Assembly (NCBI GenBank): GCA_963995505.1
Contig: OZ023189.1
Location: forward strand, 16,391,495-16,455,494
Reading direction: 5' to 3'
DNA length: 64,000 bases
Origin: Hypericum androsaemum
Taxonomy: Eukaryota; Streptophyta; Magnoliopsida; Malpighiales; Hypericaceae
Shown here: positions 46,175 to 57,140 of the stretch, piece after piece
Layout of the letters: every line of letters starts with the position of its first letter
Numbering within the stretch: position 1 is the stretch's first letter
Notes under the pieces: model-generated
Database searches by the model: none
Told to the model about the DNA's origin: nothing
The model's input: only the letters and a program-made list of their open reading frames with translations
Program-made: the position numbers and the translations under genes

Positions 46175-49117
46175 ATGGCGGGAATTCCGTCGCGTCAAGG
46201 AGATCACCCTGTTGATTCACATCTCCATCAAGTTTCAGCTTCAAAACCTCATTTTTCTGGTAATGCGCGAGAAAACTCACTTTATTATCTTCATCCTAGT
46301 GAGAACCCGACTTCGGTGTTAGTATCGCCATTGTTGAACAATTCTAATCACGAAAGTAAAGCTATGGAACGAGATTTAAGATATAAAAGAAAATGGACTC
46401 TAGTAAACGGATCTGTTGCAATTCCTGAGATTGATGATTTAGATTATTTGGAATGGGAAGGTTGCAACAGTATGATCATCTCATGGCTTATGGCGTCTGT
46501 TGAGGCATCTATTGCACAAAGTGTGACTGGATTAGAGACAGCTGCTGCGGTCTGGAATGATCTAAAGGAAAGGTTTGGTACTAGTGATTCGATTCAGTTG
46601 GCTCGCTTGCAGATGCAACTTTGCACTTTGAAGCAAGGAGCTCTATCGGTTAATGATTATTTTACATCTTTTCGAACACTATGGGATCAGTTCATTCAGT
46701 ACAGGCCTGTGCAGTTGTGCAAATGTGTTGATAAGAACGAGGTTCTTCAGATTGTGAGTCAGTTAGATCTACCAGATTGGCTACAGAATGATAAAGTGAT
46801 CAAATTCCTCATTGGATTGAATGAGAATTATGATACCATCAGATCACAGATCATGCTTGTTGATCCTTTGCCTAGCATGAGTCGCACTCTATATCTTGCT
46901 CTTCAACATGAACAACAGCTATTGGCAAATGGGAATGCGAATGTGTTGGCTAATTCAATTAATGCAAAAGAATCTACAGCAGCTGCTACTACAGGTGGAT
47001 ACAAAAACTCTAAAAATTTCAAGAGAAACTGGAATGACAAGAAGCCTTTGTGTACCTACTGTGGTAAAGAAGGACATACTGTAGACAAATGCTATAGAAA
47101 GCATGGTTTTCTACCAAACTTCAAGTTCACTAGAGGTTCAAGATCACAAATTCAAGGACATGGTCAATCATTTGCTGGGTCTTCTCAAGTTGCAGACAAT
47201 TCTGCAGGGAACCACGGGCTCGACAATCCACAATTTCTGAATCATGGACTTGAGAAGCTAGGCTTGACCACTGATCAGTTCACTCATCTCATTGTATTAG
47301 TTCAACAATCTACTGGAACGCCTAAGAGTTCAGTTCTTAGTTGCACCACCAACCCGCCCATAAACACTTCACGGTCTTTCCATCCATCCTCTTTCAATCC
47401 ATCACAGGTTACAAATTCATCTAGGTCATCACTTACAGGTCAGGTTTACTTCCTTCCTCATAGGATTTGTTCTAGTATCCATTCCCCTACTACTTGGATC
47501 CTGGATTCAGGAGCTTCAGATTATATAGCATGTTCTAAGAAATTCTTCATAGACTGTCATCCTGTCACCAATATAGTTGTCTCACTTCCTAATGCTCATC
47601 AGACCAGTGCTACTCACATAGGCACTGTGCAATTGTCACCAGAACTTTATTTGTTCAATGTTCTAGTAGTTCCATCCTTTACGTTCAATCTTGTGTCTGT
47701 CAGCAAACTCGTCTCTTATTTTTCATTCCAATTAACCTTTCAACATCGTTCTTGTTTCCTTCAGGACCTTACAAATGCGAGGGTGATTGGTAGTGCTGAA
47801 GAACACCAAAGCCTTTACATCCTAAACACCAAACCAACCAACATACCTTCCCATCCTACTTCCATCCCTCACATAGCTTCTACCTATACAACCCATGCTA
47901 TTGATCTTTGGCATTGTCGATTGGGACACATTCCTACTGCACGGCTCCAACAAGTTGGACAACTGGATTCAGACGTCAAGAGCAAGGGATTGCAGTATTG
48001 TGATATATGTCATTACTCACGATATAAAAGGTTACAGTTTCCTATTAGTGAATCTGTAGCTGCCAGTTATTTTGATCTTGTTCACATAGATATCTGGGGC
48101 AAGTATAATCAACCATCATATGATGGATACTCTTACTTTTTTACTCTCATGGATGATCATTCACGCTCAGCCTGGATCTACTTGCTCAAAGACAAGGCTA
48201 TTGTTCGTAATGTGATCATAAAATTTACTGCAATGGTTGAAACACAATTTTGTAAGAAAGTTAAACGAATTCGTACAGATCAGGGGAAGGAATTTCAAAT
48301 GGTGGATTTTTACAGTACTCGAGGAATTTTGCACAAGCAGAGTTGTGTCTATACTCCTCAACAAAATGCTCGAGTGGAAAGAAAACATCAAGACATTCTA
48401 AATATGACTAGAGCCCTCCTGATGCAAGCTCACCTGCCTTTGTGTTTTTGGAATGATGCAGTTCTTCATTCGGCCTACTTGATCAATAGATTGCCCGCTT
48501 CTACATTGGACAACAAAGCCCCTTTTGAGATCTTACATCAGAAACTGCCTTTGTACAAGCACTTGAGAGTGTTTGGTTGTTTATGTTATGCAGCCACCAT
48601 CTCTGCCCATAGACACAAGCTAGCACCACGAGCTCAGAAATTTGTTCTTCTTGGTATACCTGATGGCATTAAAGGTTACAAGCTTTACAGTTTGGACACT
48701 CATCAGATTGTGATCTCTAGGGACGTGATTTTCTATGAAAGCATCTATCCATTCCATCATATTAATGGTTCTGCTGAATCCTATTATCAGAAGGTCCCTT
48801 CCTCTACATCGCCTCAGCTTCACAACACAATTGATGCAGTGTTTGATTCTCCATTGTCCCATTTTGTACCAGACTTATCACCTGCCACTTCACCTACACC
48901 TGATATCTCATTGCCTATGCCTTGTTCCTTATCTTTTGATCCACCACTATCTGATTCACCACTATCTAATTCACCACCATCTACTTTACCACCCTTTGCT
49001 TCACCAGCTATACCACCTGCACCCAGGAGATCCACTAGGACAAAAATCTTACCTGCCTACCTCTCCTATTATAGCCATCCTCTTCAGCACACTACCAATC
49101 ACTCTCCAGCTCTATAA
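46175..49117 (+). CDS. Copia-3 gag-protease-integrase polyprotein, open frame
   Basis: ATG at 46175 gives 980 residues and TAA at 49115-49117. Domains in order: gag (WNDLKERFGTSDSIQLARLQ); an intact CCHC knuckle CTYCGKEGHTVDKCYRKHG; protease WILDSGASDYIAC; integrase His-His (WHCRLGHIPTARL) and Cys-Cys (YCDICHYSRYKRLQFP); the DDE core HIDIWGKY, RTDQGKEF and ARVERKHQ; and a Pro/Ser-rich C-terminus. The upstream in-frame GTG (46127) is not a likely start. The CCHC context and integrase resemble the Ale/Retrofit lineage. The frame is unusually intact for this window, so expression of gag and integrase is possible (inference). The pol part beyond is not in frame-continuous form. Confidence 0.93.
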   Translation: MAGIPSRQGDHPVDSHLHQVSASKPHFSGNARENSLYYLHPSENPTSVLVSPLLNNSNHESKAMERDLRYKRKWTLVNGSVAIPEIDDLDYLEWEGCNSMIISWLMASVEASIAQSVTGLETAAAVWNDLKERFGTSDSIQLARLQMQLCTLKQGALSVNDYFTSFRTLWDQFIQYRPVQLCKCVDKNEVLQIVSQLDLPDWLQNDKVIKFLIGLNENYDTIRSQIMLVDPLPSMSRTLYLALQHEQQLLANGNANVLANSINAKESTAAATTGGYKNSKNFKRNWNDKKPLCTYCGKEGHTVDKCYRKHGFLPNFKFTRGSRSQIQGHGQSFAGSSQVADNSAGNHGLDNPQFLNHGLEKLGLTTDQFTHLIVLVQQSTGTPKSSVLSCTTNPPINTSRSFHPSSFNPSQVTNSSRSSLTGQVYFLPHRICSSIHSPTTWILDSGASDYIACSKKFFIDCHPVTNIVVSLPNAHQTSATHIGTVQLSPELYLFNVLVVPSFTFNLVSVSKLVSYFSFQLTFQHRSCFLQDLTNARVIGSAEEHQSLYILNTKPTNIPSHPTSIPHIASTYTTHAIDLWHCRLGHIPTARLQQVGQLDSDVKSKGLQYCDICHYSRYKRLQFPISESVAASYFDLVHIDIWGKYNQPSYDGYSYFFTLMDDHSRSAWIYLLKDKAIVRNVIIKFTAMVETQFCKKVKRIRTDQGKEFQMVDFYSTRGILHKQSCVYTPQQNARVERKHQDILNMTRALLMQAHLPLCFWNDAVLHSAYLINRLPASTLDNKAPFEILHQKLPLYKHLRVFGCLCYAATISAHRHKLAPRAQKFVLLGIPDGIKGYKLYSLDTHQIVISRDVIFYESIYPFHHINGSAESYYQKVPSSTSPQLHNTIDAVFDSPLSHFVPDLSPATSPTPDISLPMPCSLSFDPPLSDSPLSNSPPSTLPPFASPAIPPAPRRSTRTKILPAYLSYYSHPLQHTTNHSPAL

Positions 49118-50940
49118 GGTCAATCTCTTGAGTCTAGTTCTTCTAATTCTTGTCATTTGTCTACTCCTTACCCTATTGCATCTTATTTTACCTTAGATCA
49201 TCTTAATCCAGCTTTTAGAGCTTTCAGTTTGTCACTAGCCAGTCAAACAGAGCCAGAAACTTATGAACATGCTATTAAAGAAGGTTGTTGGATTGATGCA
49301 ATGACATTGGAGCTTCAGCCTCTCGAATAAAATCACACTCGGCAACTGGTTTTCCTACCTTCTGGGAAGCAACCCATTGGCAGTAAATTGGTTTTTCATA
49401 TCAAACATAAGGCCGATAGCAGTATTGAACGTTATAAAGCCAGACTGGTTGCAAAAGGATACACACAAGCCTTAGGTATTGACTACTTTGAGACTTTTAG
49501 TCCCGTTGCTAAGCTCACAACTATACGAACCTTGTTGGCCCTTGCAGTTCACAAGGGATGGTTTCTCCAACAGTTGGATGTTAATAATGCCTTTTTACAT
49601 GGCGATTTGGATGAAGAGGTCTATATGGCCATTCCCAAGGGTCTGCAGGTTTCTCCTATTGATCAGGGCAAGGTTTGTAAGTTGCAAAAATCCTTATATG
49701 GCCTTAAACAGGCTAGTCGACAATGGTTTGCTAAGTTAACCTCTATCTTGATCGCATTTGGCTATTCTCAGTCCATTCGTGATTATTCTCTCTTTACACA
49801 GTAGACCTCCAATTCCTTTACAATTCTTCTGGTCTATGTTGATGATATTATCTTAGCTGACAATTCTTTAGCAGCCATTTCTGCTACCAAGCAACATCTT
49901 GATCAGACTTTGAAGCTCAAGGACTTGGGAGACTTGAAGTTTTTCCTTGGACTAGAGGTGGCCCAGACATCTACTAGCATGCATATTTCTCAGAAGAAGT
50001 ATGCGCTTGAAATCCTCAAAGATGTTGGTTATCTGGGTTGCAAGCCCAAAAACTCTCCAATGGATGTCAACACTACTTTGTCTGCAGAATCCGGTACACT
50101 TCTTGATGATCTTGCTTATGATTCAGATGGCAACCCTATTAAGATTATTACAGTTGATGGCAAAGAAGTGGTGGAGAATTCTGTTCATTACAGGCATTTA
50201 ATTGGCAAATTATTGTATCTTACTGCTACTCGGCCTGACATCAGTTTTGTCATCCAACAATTGAGCCAATTTCTTACTATGCCTCGTGACACATATCTCA
50301 AGGCTGCTTATCATGTTCTTAAATATATTAAGCATGCTCCAGGCTTGGGATTATATTATTTCACTCGGGGAGGGGATCAACTCAAAGCTTATTCTGACAG
50401 TGACTGGGTACTTGTCCTGGCACGAGGAGATGTATCACATATTTCTGTGTTTACTTGGGCAATTCTCTTGTTTTGTGGAGAGCCAAGAAGCAAGATACCA
50501 TTTCTTGTTCCTCCACTGAGGGCGAATATCGAGCACTATCCCAGACAGCTCGTGAAATTCAGTGGTTATGTTATCTTCTTGCTGATCTTGGTGTGGTTTC
50601 CACAGCTCCTGTGTTGCTCTAGTGTGATAATAAATCTGCCATTCATATTGCCGAGAACCCTGTATTCTATGAGCGAACTAAGCATCTCGAGATTGAATGC
50701 CACCTAATTTGTGAAAAGGTTCAGTGTGGGTTGATTAAGCTCTTCCACATGAGGACACAGTTTCAGCTTGCCGACTTGTTTACCAAGAGTCTCACCATCA
50801 AGCGTTTTGAATTTCTCATCGGTAAGTTGGGCCTGCTAGATATTCACAGTCTAACTTATGGGGGGTATCAACTGATACATCGATTCAGCTTATGCATAAA
50901 GAGCCACCTGAAGTGTTGTGGGATGACGGGGATGAATTAG
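49118..50940 (+). pseudogene. Copia-3 reverse transcriptase-RNase H, interrupted
   Basis: After the integrase stop, the RT reads [51 protein letters not shown], stop (TAG 49802-49804, where Q/H is usual), LLVYVDDIILA and KLKDLGDLKFFLGLEVA. RNase H starts AYSDSDW (about 50393), then shifts frame (about 50405-50410) and continues in other frames (STEGEYRALSQ and [14 protein letters not shown] can be seen). It ends [16 protein letters not shown] at 49327-49329 is another break. Only four or so lesions separate it from an open pol. Confidence 0.9.
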
Positions 50941-51006
50941 ACGAAATAGAGGAACCACGAGTATCAACATGATATTTTTCCTAGACATGGGAGCCACCCG
51001 AAGGAC

Positions 51007-51257
51007 TTATAATTGTATAGGTTCCTATATGATATTTTGCCACACGCAGATTTGCCCGCTTCCTGAGTGCGTGCCAGCTGTCTCTTTTGGACTAGTTACT
51101 TGTATATAATTAGCTAATCATTGTAAAATACTTCTCAAGGAAGATATGACGGTTATCTTCTCAGTTTTAGCTCAATTAAGATAAAATGGAATCTTCCTCA
51201 TTTCTCCATCAAATTAGCTCGTTCCACTTCTGTTCTTCCGCATTTTAGTTGTTGTTA
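51007..51257 (+). repeat. 3' LTR of Copia-3
   Basis: Nearly identical to the 5' LTR (about nine mismatches in 251). Preceded by a weak purine stretch (ACATGGGAGCCACCCGAAGG). Confidence 0.88.
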
Positions 51258-52290
51258 GCATATGGCTATATACCTGAAAATATCAGAATACGATTAAAAA
51301 TAATTTAGTAAGAAAATACGAGATTGATACTGATTAGATTGGGTGCTGATTTTAATACAGTGAGCAGCACTATTTGGGACGATGTCTGGATCGTTGGATG
51401 GGGGAAGACGTGCACTGTTGTAATTATGCATTTGGTATTCATTCTTGCAAATACATGGACATTTTTAGTACTTCACTTGAAAAACGGCCACTAACGCGAA
51501 CTCATAAAAAAAGGTACAACATATGACATATAATATACACGTTGCAACATGCAATGGTACATCATATGAAAGTATTTTGGCGTCAAACAATGGTACAACG
51601 TACAACATACAGTAATATACAACACGCCAAATAATGATACAACATGTAATATACATTAGTACATCATGCGACTTACACCAGTACAACATACTTTACATAT
51701 AAATTTTTGAAAATTATCTCTATATAATCTATAATATTACATGTTTATCATTTACACACGTAGGCCTGCCCTATGCTCATGGGTCCAGCACCACTAAATC
51801 CCCGGCCGATTGAGATATAATAATTATTCTTGGGGCACCAGATATTCTTGGGGCACCAGATATTCTTGGGGTCCTCCGGAAAAGGAGACCTGCCAATCGG
51901 GCAAACATGGGCAGCCTGAATCATTGACTATGGGGCGACACAAATTTTCTTCGAAAGGAGCGCAACACGGAATTTTTTATCAGCGTAACACGGAATTAGG
52001 TCGATGGTTTTTCCGGGAGCAGTAGGATACGTAAATACTTCATTGACTCATGGCCCACGCATGTGTGTCCCGGCGCTAGAAAATTCGCCAATCAAAATTG
52101 GCCGTATCGGTTTAGACATATTTTTAAAATATATATTATTTGCATAGGTATATACATCGTTAAAATGTTTTAAAAAACCGTGTATAAACTTGTTGATACC
52201 AATATTTGATAATTTTAATAATATTAGATATTTTCTATAAGTAGTGATTGATTAATTAATCAAAATAAGTATAATACATCTCGCAAAAAA
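51258..52290. repeat. Diverged segmental repeat, copy B
   Basis: Resembles copy A: 51258-51330 matches about 42228-42312 (AAATAATTTAGTAAGAAAAT), and 51960-52290 matches about 43725-44600 (ACACGGAATTAGGTCGATGG, GTAAATACTTCATT, TTGGCCGTATCGGT). Copy B lacks the minisatellite and the hAT MITE of copy A. A tandem of ATATTCTTGGGGCACCAG (about 51824-51870) is specific to B. No gene. Confidence 0.7.
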
Positions 52291-52787
52291 ATATAATACG
52301 ATCCTTATATTTTGTTGAAACTTTTCCGCACAAATTATACTTCCAGCAATGACACATTGTTCAAGATAAGCAATCCAGATCCCAAATTCCCAACACCGAT
52401 ATTCATTTTATAACTAGAGGCTTCAACTTATTTAAAAAACTTACAGGTGGTGGATAAACCTATAAAGTAGTTTATTGGAAAAAATAACTATAAAGTAGTC
52501 TATTGAAAACAAACTACTAAATACATATATCCAACTAACAGGAGATTATTTTCAATTTTTACTAAAAATTTCTAATTCGAACTAGTGTCAATTTTTTTTG
52601 GAAAATGAAAATATTTTAATTTTTATATCAAACTCAACAAGTCCAACTTCATATTAAAATCAACAAGTACAACACAATCGCAAGTAGCGATTTGATATTC
52701 TCAACACGTCTCATCAAACTAATTCAATCGAACCAAAGTTTGCATGACTTTTGACTACGCGTGTGAACAACAACGTATCATGTAATC

Positions 52788-53076
52788 TTTTTTTTTGGTA
52801 AGTAAAATACTTTATTAGAACAAAGAAAAAATTACAACCAACGAACAGCAAACACAGCTACAGGTAAATACAAAAGCCTAAAGTCTAACACACAAACAGA
52901 ACCAGGAGCCATGAGTGAAAACACAAGCTACCTAACTCTCAAGGAGTCCCAAAATAATTCTAACTCTAGATTATCAAAGTCGTTGAGGGTCTTAGACCAC
53001 ATTAACCATTCACGAACACGATAGTAGACTGAATGAATAAAAAGCTCACGGTCATATTGCTTCTCATAAAAAATCA
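52788..53076 (-). mobile_element. 5'-truncated LINE insertion
   Basis: The minus-strand 3' end is CTTTGTTCTAATAAAGTATT then TTACTTACC and an A-tail (T-run at 52788). It is flanked by a 17-bp target duplication CAACRTATCATGTAATC (52771-52787, 53077-53093) with one mismatch. The minus strand keeps the last residues of ORF2 (VREWLMWSKTL, LELE, FWDSLRVR then stop) and the 3' UTR. Truncated and dead. Confidence 0.85.
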
Positions 53077-53093
53077 CAACATATCATGTAATC

Positions 53094-53950
53094 AACTCGG
53101 TCTAATATAATATTAAAATTTCTATATCCAATCCAAAAAATTGAATATTTGGGCATAAGGGGTACACGTATCACCGTTCTTCCACCATCCATGTGGATGG
53201 TGGTCGAGCAGCCGACGGTTTACAAGTGATATTGCATTATGTTAGATCTTTTTAGTGCGGCCATTTCGCAAGTCTGGCGCTTAATAGGGAAGCTGGTGTA
53301 TGCCCGTAAGATGATGTTCTATAAAGGGCTGTGAGTGAGTGGTGGGGTGTAGGACTTTTTCGGGTCATGTCATCTTTTTTTCTATTTGAATCGAATGATT
53401 AGAAGACGAAATAAATGTCCACATAATTTCGCGACATTTAATCATTATTGCTTTCCCTACACTGCATCTTTTCTGTTTCATTTTATGGCCGTTTCGGTTT
53501 TTTTTTCAGAAGTCCTTTCAACTTTTATGGTCCATGTACATAATTTCACGAATTTTTTCTGTAGTTTGACCTATTTGCACATTACTATTTTGTGGTTGTA
53601 TTTTCAAAATGTTCATCCGAATGACGTAAGTTTTTTTTATTGAAAATCCCACTATTTGAAAAAAATCTGTGGACAGAAAAACCCCTAACTATAATTAGGA
53701 AAATTTTGGTATTATTTTTTTTGAGAAATATATAAATACTATTTTTTAAAATTTTCTAATTTATCTTTAAAATTTTAATTACGATGGAGTATCAATTAGA
53801 GACACTTATCTCAGCCAAACATTTTAAAACCAAAACGTAGTGGTATGCAAATTAACTAAATTACAAGATACTAAATAGAGTTTTGCCTTTTCAAAACTAT
53901 ATTCGACTTAAATTTAAATTAATTATTTCAGTAAAAATTTGACATGTATA
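53094..53950. other. Intergenic, no gene
   Basis: Only a short palindrome CCACCATCCATGTGGATGGTGG-type word near 53187 and AT-rich sequence. The open frame 53386-53643 is phenylalanine-rich, low-complexity and has no recognisable domain. Confidence 0.5.
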
Positions 53951-53959
53951 TTCCCGGCG

Positions 53960-55526
53960 AATTATGATGCTGATACACTTGAAATCTCTGTTAAGGCAGA
54001 TGGGAGTGTTGAACGCTATAAAGCTCGCCTCGTTGCTAAAGGGTATAAATAAAATCTTGGGATTGATTATTTTGACACTTTCAGTCCTGTTGCTAAGATG
54101 ATCACCATTCGTACATTGTTAGCTCTTGCTGTTCATAATAATCGGCATCTGCAACAACTGGATGTGAATTATACTTTCCTTTATTATGAGTTGGCTCATG
54201 AAGTTTACATGGCTCTTGCCCAAGGTTTGTCTGTTTCACCTCAGGATTCTGCCAAGGTTTGTCGCCTTACTAAGTCTTTGTGCGAATTGAAACAAGCCAG
54301 CCGCCAGTGGTTTGCCAAGTTAACTTCTATTCTCCTTAAATTTGGTTTTGTGCAATCCAAGTGTGATCATTCTCTGTTCACTCACTCTTCCTAGACTTCG
54401 TTCATTATTTTGTTGGTTTAAGTTGATGAGCTTATTCTTGCTGGTAATTCTGGAAGCCATTGCAGCGACTAAATGTTATCTTGAGCAGACTTTGAAGCTC
54501 AAGGACCTTGGAGATCTTAAATATTTTTTTGGGATTGAATTGGCACGTAATTCTTATGGTTTACATCTATGCCAGAAGAAGTATGCACTCAAGATTTTAG
54601 CTAATGCAGATTATCTAGGTTGTAAACCTAGGAGGGCGCCAATGGATGTTAATTTCAAGCTTGATAAGGCTTCTGGGACCCTCTTGGATGAGTTGGCATG
54701 TGACTGAACTGGTAAACCTATTCCTAAAGTTACCATTGATGGAAAAGAAGTTGTTGAAGACTCTTTCCATTATCACAGATTGGTGGGAAAATTGCTTAAT
54801 CTTAAAGTAACTCGCCCAAATATCAGCTTCATTGTGCATCATCTTAGCCAATTTCTTGCACATCCAAGGGATACACATCTTTAAGCTGTCTAACATGTTC
54901 TTAAGTATCTTAAATATGCTCCAGGAGCTGGTTTGTTTCTGTCTACATCTGGTGATCATTAGCTGAAAGCTTATTCAGATAGTGACTGGGCGACTTGTGA
55001 GCATTCTCGCAAGTCTGTTACGGGTTATTACATCTATTTGGGTGACTCACTTATTTCTTGAAAAGCCAATAAGCAACCAACAGCTTCACGATCTTCTTCA
55101 GAGGTAGAATATTGAGCCCTAGCTGCTACAACTTGTGAGATTCAAAGGCTCTCTTACATATTTAAGGATCTTTGTGCTCTACTTCATGGACCTTCGCTAA
55201 TCTATTGTGATAGCAAATCTGCTATACAAATTGCTAAAAATCTAGTCTATCACGAACGCACTAAGTACATCGAGATAGATTGTCATGTTGTTCGTGAGAG
55301 AGTACAACAAGGTTTGATTAAGTTATTTTACATGAATATGCAATTTCAGCTAGCTGATATAAGTATCTCACCATTTAACGATTTGAATTCCTAACTCGTA
55401 AGTTGGGACTTGTTGATATCCACAGTCCCACTTATGGGGGTTTTAAGTCATGAAAAGCTTCATGACGATGTCGAGATGGAAGCAGTTGAAGTTAAAGAAC
55501 CTGAGATAGAGATTGATATTTGAGAT
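53960..55526 (+). pseudogene. Copia-4: 5'-truncated copia RT-RNase H remnant
   Basis: Starts within RT ([19 protein letters not shown]), continues [38 protein letters not shown] (catalytic YVDD changed to xVDE), KLKDLGDLKYFFGIELA, then RNase [43 protein letters not shown] and FQLADI. Related to, but distinct from, Copia-3. Many stops. Gag, protease, integrase and the 5' LTR are absent. Confidence 0.88.
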
Positions 55527-55790
55527 TGTTGAGCTACCAAACTACAGCTTATGAAAGTTTCATTGATAAGCAAGGGTATAATTGTAAATAACTAGCAGCA
55601 GTACATGAGGGTATCTTAGTCTTTTGTACTTAGCTAGCTAGTATAAATGCAGCTAAACAGTCCCTATGTATCCAACTTTTACACGTGGTCATTAATAAAA
55701 GTTGCTAGAGAGAATAATTGTTTCTCTCTTCTAAAGAGCTTCAAGCTCGTTCTACGTCTTCAAGCTCCACTCCACTTCAATCTTGATCAA
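55527..55790 (+). repeat. Probable 3' LTR of Copia-4
   Basis: Begins TGTTGAGCTACC after the end of RNase H and a CACTTATGGGGGTTTTAAG polypurine-like stretch. It includes a TATAAATG box (about 55641) and an AATAAAAG signal (about 55694). The right edge is a guess because no second LTR is present. Confidence 0.55.
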
Positions 55791-55799
55791 TCTTCTTCG

Positions 55800-57132
55800 G
55801 CGTGGACGAAGAAGAAGTGGCGTCGGCGGGGGAAGGAGTGGCGGTTGGGGTGGTGGCGTGGAGGGGCTAGGCTGGGGTGGTGGACGGCATACCAATTTTT
55901 TGGGAGAGGGTTTATATCTTATTAGGGAGGAGGAGAAGAGAGATTAGGTTTAGGTTAATTGAGTATTGTGTAAAAATTCTATTATGCTCTCGATATGATA
56001 ATGACCGTCAGATCTGTAAAAAAAATTAAAAAGTAAATCTAACGATCCAAACGTAATCCTCTATGTAGGGACGATTTTTGTGTAGTCTCCACTTAATCCA
56101 AACTTTAGAGGAGATATTTGTTGGTCCCAATTCAGGTGCATTAAACGACTTAGACGAGTTGATATAAAAATAGGCAACTTTTAACTTGACCACACCAGAC
56201 CGGAAATTTTTTAAACTTGATTCTTTTCTGGGGATTGTATTTTGACCTGCTTTTTCAGAGGCCCAAATCTGCAACAAAAGGTCAAATTTTTTTACAAAAT
56301 TAATGGAAGTTCTAGAATTTTTGAGATGTATAATTTGCGTGGAAAATTATTGTATAATATTTGGTATGAAGTATGCAATCTCTATAGAATTTCCCACTTT
56401 GACAAAAATGTCTTTACAACCTCCAAAAGTTTGGCTTTTACTTTTTAGTCGAATCAAGGGTTATTAAACTTTGATTCACTTATTAATATCTGAAATTGAG
56501 TATTACGAATAGTACAGATATTTAAAAAATTAAGTGTATTCAACAAATGGATCAGTAGGGACATCCTAAAATATCTTGGTTGTCCGAATTATTAAACAGT
56601 AAGAAACCAACAAAACAAATGGACTAGTTTAAATGCCAAAAGATTTTAATTATTTTAAGTAGTATCTAAAAAATATTAGGATGACTTGACAGAAGTTGAA
56701 AGTTCAAATTCTGCCGGTGTTGGTATAAAAATTTACTTTTATAAAAATTAGTATCTAAAAAACATGAATAGATTACCGAACAATTATGTTTTTGAAGAAT
56801 TTAAGATTTTATACTATCCATTAAGATTAATTATAATGTTTGGGCACATTTTCAACGTCAAGTTGGTGCGGTCAATTGATGATCGACGTGGCATCTCTTA
56901 CAACTGCCAATGTGAGAGTTCCCTTCGAAGGGCTTACTGGCAACGTCACTTGGGAAGACCTATTGACGACCAATTCGGGTCATCCTGATAACGTTTTTGT
57001 TAATGTTGTTAAATTTTACACGCAACCTCGTATTCGTATAAGGGAATTCTACATATCTACTTATAAAAAAAAGCTTAGGTATAATATTCCAAATCAATCG
57101 GGTTACTTTGAAAAAAATTCAAATGTGATATT
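55800..57132. other. Intergenic, no gene
   Basis: AT-rich with a short GGTGG-rich patch (55830-55890). Small open frames at 56026-57211 show no domain, signal or splice context. Confidence 0.5.
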
Positions 57133-57140
57133 AGAGTGTA

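Larger units (their letters stand above)
45841..51257 (+). mobile_element. Copia-3, young Ale/Retrofit-like Ty1/copia element
   Basis: Short LTRs (251 bases aligned, 45845-46095 and 51007-51257) differ at about nine positions, so this is the youngest LTR element here. An initiator-Met primer site TGGTATCAGAGC follows directly at 46096. Gag, protease and integrase are in one open frame. RT and RNase H follow with a few stops and a frameshift. No 5-bp target duplication is obvious, and the 3' end abuts segment B at 51258. Confidence 0.93.

Noticed and set aside
45841..51262. GCATA as the target duplication of Copia-3
   Set aside because: GCATA follows the 3' LTR but the left flank reads TATTGG; I could not find a match.
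53386..53643. Hydrophobic 85-codon frame as a membrane peptide
   Set aside because: Phe-rich translation of T-rich DNA with no start context or conservation visible.
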